In this document: positions 16,426-25,391 of the stretch, piece after piece
Position numbering within the stretch: position 1 is the first letter of the stretch
Layout of the letters: each line of letters begins with the position of its first letter
Source: Lachnospiraceae bacterium
GTDB lineage: Bacteria > Bacillota > Clostridia > Lachnospirales > Lachnospiraceae
Length of the DNA: 64,000 nucleotides
Direction: 5' to 3'
NCBI GenBank assembly: GCA_910574745.1
Contig: CAJTCE010000019.1
Span: 1,203-65,202 of the forward strand
Made by a program: the position numbers and the translations under genes
The notes under the pieces: model-generated
What the model saw: only the letters and a program-made list of their open reading frames with translations
The model's database searches: none
Told to the model about the DNA's origin: nothing

Positions 16426-17649
16426 CTATTCCACAACAACCTTGCGGAAATTTTTCTTGCCGCGTTTTACCACAAGACCGTCGCCCCTTAACTGTTCTTT
16501 TGTAAAGGCAGCTTTAATATCCCCTACTTTTTCTCCGTCGACGCTGACGCCGCCCTGCTCTACGGCTCTTCTTCCCTCATTTCTGGTAGGAACAAGACCG
16601 GATTTTACAAGAATTGATAAAATATCTATGGAATCCTCTTTAAAATCCTCCGCACTTAAAACAGCCGTAGGCATATCCGCCGCATTACCGCTTGTAAATA
16701 ATGCTCTTGCGGATTCCTGTGCTCTTACCGCTTCTTCTTCGCCGTGAATCATTTTAGTCAGTTCAAATGCCAGTATTTCTTTTGCAGTATTTAACTGGCT
16801 GCCTTCCCATGCATCCATTTTCTCGATTTCTTCCATAGGGAGGAAAGTAAGCATACGGATGCATTTCAAAACGTCCGCATCCCCCACGTTTCTCCAGTAC
16901 TGGTAAAACTCAAAGGGAGAGGTCTTTTCAGGATCAAGCCATACTGCGCCTTTCTGGGTTTTTCCCATTTTCTTTCCCTCGGAATTCAGTAACAGGGTAA
17001 TGGTCATGGCATAAGCGTCTTTTCCCAATTTCCGGCGAATCAGCTCCGTGCCGCCAAGCATATTGCTCCACTGGTCGTCTCCCCCAAACTGCATATTACA
17101 TCCGTATCTTTCGTAGAGAGAAAGAAAATCGTAGCTTTGCATGATCATGTAGTTAAATTCCAGGAAACTTAAGCCCTTTTCCATTCTCTGCTTGTAGCAT
17201 TCCGCCGTCAGCATACGGTTTACGGAAAAGTGCGCTCCGATATCCCTGATAAATTCAATGTAATTTAAATCCCTGAGCCATTCCGCATTATTTACCATCA
17301 GCGCTTTGCCATCGGAAAAATCAATAAATTTGCTCATCTGTTTTTTAAAGCATTCGCAGTTGTGGTCAATGGTTTCCGTAGTCATCATATTCCGCATATC
17401 GCTTCTACCGGAAGGATCCCCGATCATAGCGGTTCCTCCGCCGATCAACGCAATGGGCTTATTTCCTGCCATCTGCAGTCTCTTCATCAGACAAAGAGCC
17501 ATAAAATGCCCTACATGGAGGCTGTCCGCCGTAGGGTCAAAACCGATATAGAAGACCGCCTTTCCGTTATTTACCAGCTCCTTGATTTCTTTTTCATCCG
17601 TCAACTGTGCCAAAAGGCCTCTCGCCTTCAATTCGTCAAATACTGTCAT
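16426..17649 (-). CDS. tyrS: Tyrosyl-tRNA synthetase
   Basis: Charges tRNA-Tyr with tyrosine. 407 residues. Class I motifs: HVGH in the N-terminal Rossmann fold (HIGH type) preceded by [12 protein letters not shown], and KMGKT (KMSKS type) near residue 230. A C-terminal S4-like RNA-binding domain ([19 protein letters not shown], then VDGEKVGD) is present. The start at 17649 follows AAAGGAG; the open frame upstream lacks support. Expression is controlled by the T-box leader directly upstream, so it rises on tyrosine starvation. Confidence 0.96.
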   Translation of the reverse strand: MTVFDELKARGLLAQLTDEKEIKELVNNGKAVFYIGFDPTADSLHVGHFMALCLMKRLQMAGNKPIALIGGGTAMIGDPSGRSDMRNMMTTETIDHNCECFKKQMSKFIDFSDGKALMVNNAEWLRDLNYIEFIRDIGAHFSVNRMLTAECYKQRMEKGLSFLEFNYMIMQSYDFLSLYERYGCNMQFGGDDQWSNMLGGTELIRRKLGKDAYAMTITLLLNSEGKKMGKTQKGAVWLDPEKTSPFEFYQYWRNVGDADVLKCIRMLTFLPMEEIEKMDAWEGSQLNTAKEILAFELTKMIHGEEEAVRAQESARALFTSGNAADMPTAVLSAEDFKEDSIDILSILVKSGLVPTRNEGRRAVEQGGVSVDGEKVGDIKAAFTKEQLRGDGLVVKRGKKNFRKVVVE

Positions 17650-17742
17650 TTTTCTTCTCCTTTTCCTATTTTCCATATCCGCAGATTACGGGGTACTTTT
17701 TTATTGTTTTACATTTATCCCATAGGTTTATGCCATAAATAT

Positions 17743-18041
17743 AAAAAACCCGTCCTCTCATAATTTGAAAGGACGGGTAAAATCCCGTGTTACCACCTGT
17801 CTTCACAAAAAGCTCGCGCTTCCTGCCTCATTACGTACACCCTTGCGGGATACGCCGATACGCTAACGGTTATCTTCCGTCACAGCCTACTCATTCTCCT
17901 CCGGAATATTCGGTGTGCAGCTGTAGGATGTATTCGGATAGAGCTTCCCGCGCGCCTCTCATCAGCCGGCTGCTTTCTGTGCGTTTCCCTGTATCTTACT
18001 TGTTCCTGTCATAGCCTTTCTATAAACATATAATTGAAATC
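17743..18041 (-). ncRNA. T-box riboswitch of tyrS
   Basis: The minus-strand leader ends with the T-box consensus GGTGGTAACACGGG (near 17784-17799) and an intrinsic terminator: ACCCGTCC (17748-17755) pairs with GGACGGGT (17771-17778), followed by TTTTTT. The T-box bases pair with the terminator 5' arm to form the antiterminator when uncharged tRNA binds. A UAC (Tyr) triplet in GAATACATCC, near 17930, is a suitable specifier codon and agrees with the downstream gene. The transcript should begin near 18041. Confidence 0.93.
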
Positions 18042-18047
18042 ATACAA

Positions 18048-18076
18048 ATTGTAAATAATATCTCTTTCTTTGTCAA
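18048..18076 (-). promoter_or_regulatory. SigA-type promoter of the T-box/tyrS unit
   Basis: On the minus strand TTGACA (18071-18076) and TACAAT (18048-18053) are 17 bases apart. The -35 overlaps the stop codon of the membrane protein upstream. Confidence 0.8.
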
Positions 18077-18645
18077 GATATAAAATACTGAAAAAACAAT
18101 AATAAATCTCCTGCAAGCAAACATATGCCGCCGCAAATATAAGCAGTATTTCTCTGTCCGTACCCCAGCCTGTAACCGGCATATAAGCCGCCGAAAACTG
18201 CTATTACAGACAATCCTACCAAAAAAAGCAGTTCCTGTAACAGGGGAATTTGCAAAAGCCCTAATGCAAAGCCACTAAGAAAAGTGTAAAATCCCAGGCT
18301 GAAACAAATCCCGAAAATCAGCTTGTAAAATCCCTTTGTCTCAACCCTTTTTTCTTCAACCGGATCATTTTTTAAGGCGTTTATAAGCATACGAAGGGCA
18401 ATGATGCCAAATATCATAAGGCAGGCAAAGGCATTAACAGGATAGTCGCTTTTGATAAGTTTCAAAGTATTCAGCTCTATGGCCGCCAGATTTCCCAATG
18501 TCAGTACTACAACCTGCCAGAGTGCGGAAATCCCCAGGGAAAGGGCAATCTGCTTTTTGTCCATATTTCCCAAAAGAGCTCCCTTGCAAACTGCTGTTCC
18601 GTATAAGTATACTCCAAGGCCAATACCTATTATGAAAAGCACCAT
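18073..18645 (-). CDS. MntP-like six-helix membrane protein without the metal-binding aspartates
   Basis: 190 residues with about six membrane helices arranged as two repeats, the layout of the manganese efflux pump MntP, including a central helix IALRMLINALKNDPVEE and the loop GFYKLIFG. In MntP, the first and fourth helices carry conserved acidic residues after a serine (SxD-A type). Here the matching helices read GLGVYLYGTAVCKG and FSLGFYTFLSGFALG, without Asp. So it may have lost manganese transport or handle another substrate. It follows the secreted repeat protein by 8 bases and probably belongs to that operon. Confidence 0.55.
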   Translation of the reverse strand: MVLFIIGIGLGVYLYGTAVCKGALLGNMDKKQIALSLGISALWQVVVLTLGNLAAIELNTLKLIKSDYPVNAFACLMIFGIIALRMLINALKNDPVEEKRVETKGFYKLIFGICFSLGFYTFLSGFALGLLQIPLLQELLFLVGLSVIAVFGGLYAGYRLGYGQRNTAYICGGICLLAGDLLLFFQYFIS

Positions 18646-18653
18646 AATTTCAC

Positions 18654-20663
18654 CTACTTTACACTACCTGTACGGATTATGAATTTAACCCGTCCTTCCT
18701 GTCCTTCTGCCAGCTTTGTAAATGTGGAATAATTTTCTCCTACGTCGAATACTGCGTCTATTCTGTCCACAACAGCGGAAACTTCCCCGTCTAAGGCGCC
18801 GGTCAGCTTACTGATGCCATCTTCGTCAAACTGGATCATACCTTTGTTTAATTCCCCGGCCCCTTCTGAAAGTGCGTTAACACCTTTTGCCAGTTCTCCG
18901 GTTCCTGCAACCAGTTTACTGCTTCCGTCCATTAGCGCCTGGGAAGAACCGTTTAATGCATTTACCCCGTCTAAGGCGGTTTGAAGCCCTGAATCCAAAG
19001 CGGCTGCGCCGTTTGCAACATCCTGTGCTCCTTGAACCAGCTCGGGAACTCTGCTTAAATCCGCCTGACCGCTGATGGTCGTTAAGGTTGTTAAAGCTCC
19101 TGTGGCGCCGCCCAGGTTTCCGCTGTCAGCAGCCAGTGTTCCAATGGCGTTCTGTACACCTTCCGGCGAAACCGTTGCAACTGCTGCCGGAACCGAATTT
19201 GCTACTGCTGCCTGTACCGCTGCCATAATCGCCGCCTGGTCAGGCTGTTGTCCCGCAGCTGCTGCCGCCATCATTTCCTGCATAACCGTCTGAGCTGCCG
19301 CATTTGCCGCTGCATTTGCCGACGCGTTAGCCACATTTCCCGTATATGCGGTCAGTTCATTGGCTACCGCAGCCTTATCGGCTTCCACTGCCGCCTGATA
19401 CGCTGCCTGGTTTGCCGCCTGTTCTGAAATATTGGCTTCCAGTGCAGAGGTCAGATTATTTAATCCTGCCGCCAGAGTATTCACTCCGTCGCTGACTTGA
19501 GCCGCACCGCTTGCAAGTTGGGAAGATCCTGCTTTCAGCTGTCCCAGACCTCCGGCGAGCTGCGATACTCCTGCCGCATATTGCGAGATTCCACTGTTTA
19601 AAGAATTCATTCCGTTTTGCAAATCTCCTGTACCCTTTTCCAGTGCAGAGGTTCCGTCTTTTAAGCTTCCTGTTCCGTCTACCAGCCGGGTTGCCGCATC
19701 GTCCAATTCATCCATGGAATCTTCCAGCTTTGTTAAATCGACGGTATCAGAAAATTTAAAATCCGACAAAATATCAGGCATGGCAACAGATAATGTCATA
19801 TCCAGTTCAAAGTCTTCCACATCCGCCGTCACTTCAACATATTCCGGAATTTCCAGACTGCTTTCCTTCTCTTCAAGCTTTCCTTCAGGGTCGATGCTTT
19901 CCTTTAAGCCGGGCATTGCGACACCTACTACAATGTTATGATTTCCGTCAGAAACCATTTTTCCGTTAGTGACTTCAATGTTGGTAAATCTGTCTACCGG
20001 AAGAATCATTCCGCTGATTACTGTAAACGGCACATAAACCTGTTCCTCCTCTCCATTTACCGTTATGGTTTCCTTTAATCGGTTTTCATAATCCATCCGA
20101 ATGGTTACCTTACCGCTTTTTCCTGCCAGGCTTTCCGGGGAAATTTCCTGTCCGTTGAGATAATAAGTGATTTTTACGTCAACGGGAGCCTTTTTCCCGG
20201 TCATTCCCTGATAATAGATATCCGAGCCTGCCGCATCCCATGTAAGGGCTCCGTTATTTCCCTGGGTATAGCCCTCTTCGCCTTTTACATTTTCAATATT
20301 TGTAAGGTCTGTGGCATCCTTTATGGTGGATGATCCGTCTCTGTTTTTCAGCCAGTCGCTTACAATGGTTTCTTCCACATTGCCGGAAGCATCCGTAATC
20401 AGATATACGGTTTCCTCTTTATCGGCTTCCTTAGCCCTATCCCCTGTTTCATTCATAACAACCTCTGTCAAAAGATTTTCCTCGGATTCCGCATATTCCT
20501 CTTCAGCCGTTGCCAAAACCGTATAGGCATTTGCCGTAGTAACAAATACTGCCAGTGCCAGTCCCAGACAGACAGTTCTTCTTATGTTTTTACTGTTGAT
20601 CAATTTGTCTCTTTTTGTGTCTTTGTTTATATGAAGCACTTTTATAAATTCAGGTTTTTTCAT
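18654..20663 (-). CDS. Secreted repeat-rich coiled-coil partner of an MMPL exporter
   Basis: 669 residues. An N-terminal signal or anchor (about residues 28-50, CLGLALAVFVTTANA) is followed by two beta-rich regions and then long stretches of G-x3-L-x2-G repeats (for example DGTGSLKDGTSALEKGTG, SGISQYAAGVSQLAGG), the pattern found in YhgE/Pip-type exported proteins. An alanine-rich region (about 425-490) interrupts the repeats. Its start overlaps the MMPL stop by 4 bases, so the two proteins are made together, probably as an export channel and its extracellular extension (inference). No C-terminal membrane helix is visible. Confidence 0.65.
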   Translation of the reverse strand: MKKPEFIKVLHINKDTKRDKLINSKNIRRTVCLGLALAVFVTTANAYTVLATAEEEYAESEENLLTEVVMNETGDRAKEADKEETVYLITDASGNVEETIVSDWLKNRDGSSTIKDATDLTNIENVKGEEGYTQGNNGALTWDAAGSDIYYQGMTGKKAPVDVKITYYLNGQEISPESLAGKSGKVTIRMDYENRLKETITVNGEEEQVYVPFTVISGMILPVDRFTNIEVTNGKMVSDGNHNIVVGVAMPGLKESIDPEGKLEEKESSLEIPEYVEVTADVEDFELDMTLSVAMPDILSDFKFSDTVDLTKLEDSMDELDDAATRLVDGTGSLKDGTSALEKGTGDLQNGMNSLNSGISQYAAGVSQLAGGLGQLKAGSSQLASGAAQVSDGVNTLAAGLNNLTSALEANISEQAANQAAYQAAVEADKAAVANELTAYTGNVANASANAAANAAAQTVMQEMMAAAAAGQQPDQAAIMAAVQAAVANSVPAAVATVSPEGVQNAIGTLAADSGNLGGATGALTTLTTISGQADLSRVPELVQGAQDVANGAAALDSGLQTALDGVNALNGSSQALMDGSSKLVAGTGELAKGVNALSEGAGELNKGMIQFDEDGISKLTGALDGEVSAVVDRIDAVFDVGENYSTFTKLAEGQEGRVKFIIRTGSVK

Positions 20664-22750
20664 ACTAATTCCTCCATTAACTCTTTATTTTTACGTTCCA
20701 GAAAATGATAACTGGTAACGCAGATTACTTTATCAAATACCATAAACAGCGACGGAAGCACCAATAATACGGTAACCATGCTGATCAATGCACCTCTTGC
20801 CATCAGATTGCACAAGGAGCTGATCATATCAATATCTGAATACATTCCTACGCCGAAGGTTGCGGCAAAAAAGCTTAACGCACTGACAATTACCGATTGA
20901 ACGCTTGCCTGATGGGCAATAAATACCGCATCCTTTTTTTCCGCTCCTGCCGCCCGTTCTCTCTTGTAGCGGGTCGTCATCAAAATTGCATAATCTACAG
21001 TAGAACCCAATTGAATAGTCCCGATTACAATAGAGGCGATAAACGGAATGACTGTTCCTGTGTAATAGGGAATGCCCATATTTACAAAAATCGCAAATTC
21101 GATGGTCAAAACCAGCAGAATCGGCAGCGAAATCGATTTAAAAACAAGGAGAATAATGACAAATATTACTCCGATGGAAACTACGCTTACTACATTGAAA
21201 TCTTTATTTGTTATAGTAATTAAATCCTTTGTACAAGGAGCTTCTCCTATCAGCATCCCTTTCGGGTCATATTTTTTTATAATGGTATTTAATTCATTAC
21301 ACTGCTTGTTGACCTCATCCGAAGCCACCTTGTATTCCGAAGTTATCATCATCATTTGCCAGTTTTCATCTTCAATGGTTTCCAGATATTCCTCCGGTAT
21401 CATATCTTCCGGAAAGGCAGGTCCCAAAACAGTCGCTTTGCCCAATACGGATTTCACTCCGTTAACGGCTTTAATTTCATCCGTCATCGCCTTTAATTCC
21501 TTTGCGCTTAATGAACTGTCCGCCAAAACAATATGTGTCGTATTCATATTGAATTTGTCATTCAGCTTATTATTTGCCGTAATGCTGGGCAATTCTTCCG
21601 GCAGTGTGGAATCTAAGTTATAATAAACATCCGTTCCGCGGTATCCAATGACTGCCGGTATCCATAGCAGTGCGAAAGCAATGAGAATGATCATGTAGTG
21701 CTTTACCACAAACTTTGAAATCCGAAGCTGTGGAATAACCGGTTTATGTTTCGTTTTTTCAATGGCCTTGTCAAAGATCATGATCATGGAAGGAAGGATG
21801 GTAATGCATCCTATTACGCCGAATACCACACCCTTTGCCATTACAATTCCCAAATCAAGTCCCAATGTAAAACTCATAAAGCACAAAGCAATAAATCCAG
21901 CTATTGTTGTAATGGAACTTCCCACAACCGATGAAAATGTTGATGTGATGGCCTCCGCCATGGCTTTATTTTTATCCGGACAATTCTTTTGATTCTCCTG
22001 ATAGCTGTGCCACAGGAATATGGAATAATCCATGGTAACGCCCAATTGCAAAACCGCAGCCAATGCCTGGGTTACATAGGATATTTTCCCCAAAAACACA
22101 TTCGTTCCCAGATTGTATACAATAGCCATGCCAATACTTAGCAGGAAGAATAGGGGAATAATGTAGGAATCCATGGTAAGGGAAAGAACAACTGCCGAAA
22201 GGATTACCGCAATCAGTACATAAATAGGGGTTTCCTTATTTGACAGATTTTTTGTATCCGTTACCACTGCCGACATCCCGCTGATAAAACAACTTTCTCC
22301 GGTTACATTTCGAAGCTCCTCTATGGCGTCCATGGTTTCATCCGCCGACATGGTAGTATCAAACAAAACAGCCATCATCGTAGCATCTTCGCGGTTAAAA
22401 ACCTCTGAAAGCTCATTTGGAAGCAGCTCTACGGGAACGGATAAATCCGCCACTGAATCATACCAGATAATCTTTTTGACATGTTCTACTCCCTCCATTT
22501 TTTCTTTGAGGGCAGCCACCTCCTTATAGGACATCCCCTCTACCACCACCATGGAAAAGGCTCCTGTTCCGAATTCCTCTTCCAGAATATCCTGTCCTTC
22601 CATCGTTTCAATGTCTTTGGGCAGATAGGATAAAATGTCATAATTAACCCGGGTATTGAAGTACCCGATTGCGGAAGGAATTAAAAGTAAAAGTGACGCA
22701 ATAAAAATAAACACTCTGTACTTTACAATCCATTCTCCGATTTTTTTCAT
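20660..22750 (-). CDS. MMPL/RND-family transporter
   Basis: 696 residues, about twelve membrane helices in two halves, each with a large extracellular loop after the first helix. The proton-relay motif type GxxxDY is present twice: LGVTMDYSIFLWHSYQE in the first half and LGSTVDYAILMTTRYKRE in the second. In Gram-positive bacteria such pumps export lipids, peptides or toxic compounds. The start at 22750 is picked from the family N-terminus (MKKIGEWIVKYR); the ribosome site is weak (GAGTTGAGG). It is followed, with a 4-base overlap, by the repeat-rich partner, and preceded by a tetR gene after a terminator. Confidence 0.88.
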   Translation of the reverse strand: MKKIGEWIVKYRVFIFIASLLLLIPSAIGYFNTRVNYDILSYLPKDIETMEGQDILEEEFGTGAFSMVVVEGMSYKEVAALKEKMEGVEHVKKIIWYDSVADLSVPVELLPNELSEVFNREDATMMAVLFDTTMSADETMDAIEELRNVTGESCFISGMSAVVTDTKNLSNKETPIYVLIAVILSAVVLSLTMDSYIIPLFFLLSIGMAIVYNLGTNVFLGKISYVTQALAAVLQLGVTMDYSIFLWHSYQENQKNCPDKNKAMAEAITSTFSSVVGSSITTIAGFIALCFMSFTLGLDLGIVMAKGVVFGVIGCITILPSMIMIFDKAIEKTKHKPVIPQLRISKFVVKHYMIILIAFALLWIPAVIGYRGTDVYYNLDSTLPEELPSITANNKLNDKFNMNTTHIVLADSSLSAKELKAMTDEIKAVNGVKSVLGKATVLGPAFPEDMIPEEYLETIEDENWQMMMITSEYKVASDEVNKQCNELNTIIKKYDPKGMLIGEAPCTKDLITITNKDFNVVSVVSIGVIFVIILLVFKSISLPILLVLTIEFAIFVNMGIPYYTGTVIPFIASIVIGTIQLGSTVDYAILMTTRYKRERAAGAEKKDAVFIAHQASVQSVIVSALSFFAATFGVGMYSDIDMISSLCNLMARGALISMVTVLLVLPSLFMVFDKVICVTSYHFLERKNKELMEELV

Positions 22751-22793
22751 AGTCCTCAACTCTTTTCTTTTTCTTTTCTGATTGAAAGTATAA

Positions 22794-22831
22794 AAAAAGA
22801 GACCGGATATTTGAATATCCAATCTCTTTTT
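22794..22831. terminator. Terminator between tetR and the MMPL gene
   Basis: AAAAAGAGA (22794-22802) pairs with TCTCTTTTT (22823-22831), with an inner GGATAT-TTGA-ATATCC stem; T-rich tracts lie on both sides. It lies 44 bases before the MMPL start, so it should end tetR transcripts and give the pump its own control. Confidence 0.7.
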
Positions 22832-22984
22832 GTTGTCAAACTTAAAAATACAAAAGAATCAATTTGTATATTTTAAAAAAACAAATGGAAAAAATTATCT
22901 TTATAAAATTGACAATTCAGTTAAAATCTTGAATGCACCGGAAAATATGTACTGAAAAAATGCATTACGAAAGAATAGGATGAT

Positions 22985-23554
22985 TTATGCCTCTTCCAGT
23001 TCCTGTAAAATATCCTCCATGGATCGGGTCATAACATAGTGATATATTTCTGATACTTCTACAGGGGATATCGGCATTCCCGAAGCAATCCATTCCAATA
23101 CCACAAAGCTCATGGACTGGGAATAGTAATCCGCAACTCTTTGAGGAGTCAGCCAGGCATTTTTGAATCTTTTGTTTCCGACCTTTTCCGTTATGAATTC
23201 CAAAATCAACTGCTGAACGCTGTTTTTAACAATCGATGCAAAGGAATTCTGACCCTCCATACCGGAAAGATGGCAGTAAAAATCCTTTTCCTTTAAAACA
23301 TTGGTAAAAATCAGAAAAATAGCTTCCCGAACCATACCATTGTCTAATAACGGCTTTACCGGCATCAAAATTTCCTCTTTTACAATTCTTTCGATAACCT
23401 CATATTTATCCTGAAAATGATTATAAAAAGTAGGTCTGATGACTCCTGCCTCGTCAGTTATTTCCTTAATTGTTATTTTTTCTACCGGTACTTTCAGCAC
23501 AAGCTTTTTAAAACTATCCATCAGAAGTCTGTCAATATCGGTTTTTGTGTTCAT
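22985..23554 (-). CDS. TetR-family regulator
   Basis: 189 residues. The N-terminal helix-turn-helix is typical (ITIKEITDEAGVIRPTFYNHFQDKYEVI); the C-terminal ligand domain resembles the DhaS/TetR_C_7 type. It lies upstream of the MMPL pump on the same strand and probably represses it. The 154-base region between them (22831-22984) is AT-rich and would hold the pump promoter and operator, but no clear palindrome is seen. Confidence 0.85.
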   Translation of the reverse strand: MNTKTDIDRLLMDSFKKLVLKVPVEKITIKEITDEAGVIRPTFYNHFQDKYEVIERIVKEEILMPVKPLLDNGMVREAIFLIFTNVLKEKDFYCHLSGMEGQNSFASIVKNSVQQLILEFITEKVGNKRFKNAWLTPQRVADYYSQSMSFVVLEWIASGMPISPVEVSEIYHYVMTRSMEDILQELEEA

Positions 23555-23581
23555 TTTATCACTCCATACCAGTTATTTTGT

Positions 23582-23959
23582 TTATTCCTGATATTCATCC
23601 ACCTGTCTCATAAAATTGCAAATTCCCCTATAGGTTTCATCCTGAACGAAATGCTCCATTTTACAAGCCTCCTGTACCGCCACTTCCTCCGGCACATCAG
23701 CTGTCATCATGAAAAATCTCATAAGCGCTTCCTGTTTATCTACAATATCTTTTGCCTTCTTTCTGCCGGTTACAGTCAGGGTTATTTCTCCATTTTGGGC
23801 AATCTCTATGTATTTTTTATTCTTTAAAAGTCCCATAGCCCGGCTTACACTGGGCTTGGAAAAATTTAAAGCCCTGGCCACATCAACAGAATGAACGGCG
23901 TCGCCCTCATCTTGTAATAAGTATATCGTCTTTAAATAGTTTTCTCCTGATTCCTGCAT
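23582..23959 (-). CDS. DtxR/MntR-family metal-dependent repressor
   Basis: 125 residues, short for the family and lacking the SH3-like third domain, as in MntR. The winged helix (LKTIYLLQDEGDAVHSVDVARALNFSKPSVSRAM) and a dimerisation domain with likely metal ligands (EACKMEHFVQDE) are present. Metal-bound protein would repress metal transport genes; none lies in this window. The gene follows the HIT gene by 16 bases in the rhomboid-flavodoxin-HIT unit, and tetR follows after 27 bases. Confidence 0.85.
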   Translation of the reverse strand: MQESGENYLKTIYLLQDEGDAVHSVDVARALNFSKPSVSRAMGLLKNKKYIEIAQNGEITLTVTGRKKAKDIVDKQEALMRFFMMTADVPEEVAVQEACKMEHFVQDETYRGICNFMRQVDEYQE

Positions 23960-23975
23960 CTTAAGTTTCTCCCCT

Positions 23976-24389
23976 TTATTTCTGCTGTATGGTATTTTTG
24001 ATTTCTTCCATTTCCTCTTTGGAAACCTCTCCCGGGTTCCACAAAATATGCTGACCGTCGTCTTTATATCTGGGAATCAGATGCAAATGAAAATGCCGGA
24101 CGGTCTGGCCTGCCGCCTCTCCGTTATTCTGTACCAGATTTAATCCGTCGGCCTTTAAATTTTCTACCATCTGCCTGCCCAGCTTTTTTGCTAAGACTAT
24201 GGCTTTTTCTGCTGTATCCTCAGGCAGTTCAAACAAATCAGCCGCATGGTCTTTGGGCAGAATTAATGCATGCCCCCTTGTAGCCGGTCCTAAATCCAAG
24301 ATTACCTTAAAGGTATCGTCTTCATAAACAGAAGTAGACGGAATTTCTCCGTTTGCAATTTTACAGAAAATACAATTACTATCTTTCAT
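23976..24389 (-). CDS. HIT-family nucleotide hydrolase
   Basis: 137 residues with the histidine-triad motif HFHLHLIP (His99, His101, His103) and the N-terminal CIFCKIANGEIPS segment of the HinT/Fhit superfamily. Members hydrolyse AMP-lysine or AMP-N type phosphoramidates and dinucleotides. Cys6 and Cys9 may bind zinc. The ribosome site GGAGGG is supplied by the last codons of the upstream gene, so translation is coupled. Confidence 0.92.
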   Translation of the reverse strand: MKDSNCIFCKIANGEIPSTSVYEDDTFKVILDLGPATRGHALILPKDHAADLFELPEDTAEKAIVLAKKLGRQMVENLKADGLNLVQNNGEAAGQTVRHFHLHLIPRYKDDGQHILWNPGEVSKEEMEEIKNTIQQK

Positions 24390-24392
24390 TCT

Positions 24393-25391
24393 TTATCCCT
24401 CCATAAAAACAAATAGCTGATCCAACATCCTTAACAACTTAAAGTCTCCTTTGACCTTCATGGTTCCCACACTCATAAAGGCCCTCTGGAAGGTCATTCT
24501 TCCATGGATGATCTCCGTTATGGTATCCATATCCGTACTGATCAAAACATCGCCTTCCTGGTCATCTGCAAAAGTGCATTCCAATTCCGTATAATTGATG
24601 CGAAGGATTAATGGCTGCTTTTTACCTTCCATTACAATTTTATAAGTTACTTTACAGCCGTTTTGAGGCTTGAAGTGCTTACGGAAGGTTTCCGCCAGCT
24701 TTTCATCTTCATCCCCGTTCCGATCCAGCTGTCCTTTAAAATAACTTGCCAGCTCTTTGATATCTTCTTTCTGCGTCTGCACATAAGACTCATCGGAGAC
24801 ATACTGGGATAGCTGCTCCGATTCCTGAGGGGTCAGATTAATATTTTTATTAACGGCTACCTTTTGATTCACTTCCTGATTGCTCGCCGGCAGACAGACT
24901 ACTTTCTGGTTGATGGTGCGGTATACATTTTCTGCCTTTTTCTCAATTATTTCCAGATATTTTTTATTGGTTTCCAACATTGAAGTATCGGGAATATAAC
25001 CGCACATACCGCTGCAGGGCTTTCCTCCAAGAATTTCCCAGGCTACGGACAGATTCAGCTTAGCGTCTCTTTCTCCATACGTGGTGCTCATAACGATAGG
25101 ACACATATAAATACTGCTGATTTTTTCCTTATCGCCGTAGAGCCAGCAGGAATCCAGAAACATCTGCAGATATCCGCCTATTCCGTACCACTCCACCGTT
25201 GTGGCCAGAATAATACCGTCCGCATCCTTTAATGTCTGGGGCAGCATAGTAATATTGCTTTTCATTTCAACCAGCATAAAACGCTCTACCGTAACATTCA
25301 GTTCTTCCAGAACTTCCTGCATTTTGTTCACTACAAACAGTGAAGGGTCGTCTAATAATCCACGCCCGCCATAATAAATATTAATTTTCAT
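24393..25391 (-). CDS. Flavodoxin-fold NAD(P)H oxidoreductase fused to an SCP2 lipid-binding domain
   Basis: 332 residues. The N-terminal half (about 1-165) is a flavodoxin/WrbA-like fold: MKINIYYGGRG start, DADGIILATTVEWYGIGG and STTYGERDAKL. The C-terminal part (about 235-330) is an SCP2 sterol-carrier-like domain (EGDVLISTDMDTITEIIHGR, then RAFMSVGTMKVKGDF). The combination suggests a flavin enzyme acting on a hydrophobic substrate held by the SCP2 pocket (inference). It overlaps the rhomboid gene by 4 bases and is followed 3 bases later by the HIT gene. Confidence 0.78.
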   Translation of the reverse strand: MKINIYYGGRGLLDDPSLFVVNKMQEVLEELNVTVERFMLVEMKSNITMLPQTLKDADGIILATTVEWYGIGGYLQMFLDSCWLYGDKEKISSIYMCPIVMSTTYGERDAKLNLSVAWEILGGKPCSGMCGYIPDTSMLETNKKYLEIIEKKAENVYRTINQKVVCLPASNQEVNQKVAVNKNINLTPQESEQLSQYVSDESYVQTQKEDIKELASYFKGQLDRNGDEDEKLAETFRKHFKPQNGCKVTYKIVMEGKKQPLILRINYTELECTFADDQEGDVLISTDMDTITEIIHGRMTFQRAFMSVGTMKVKGDFKLLRMLDQLFVFMEG

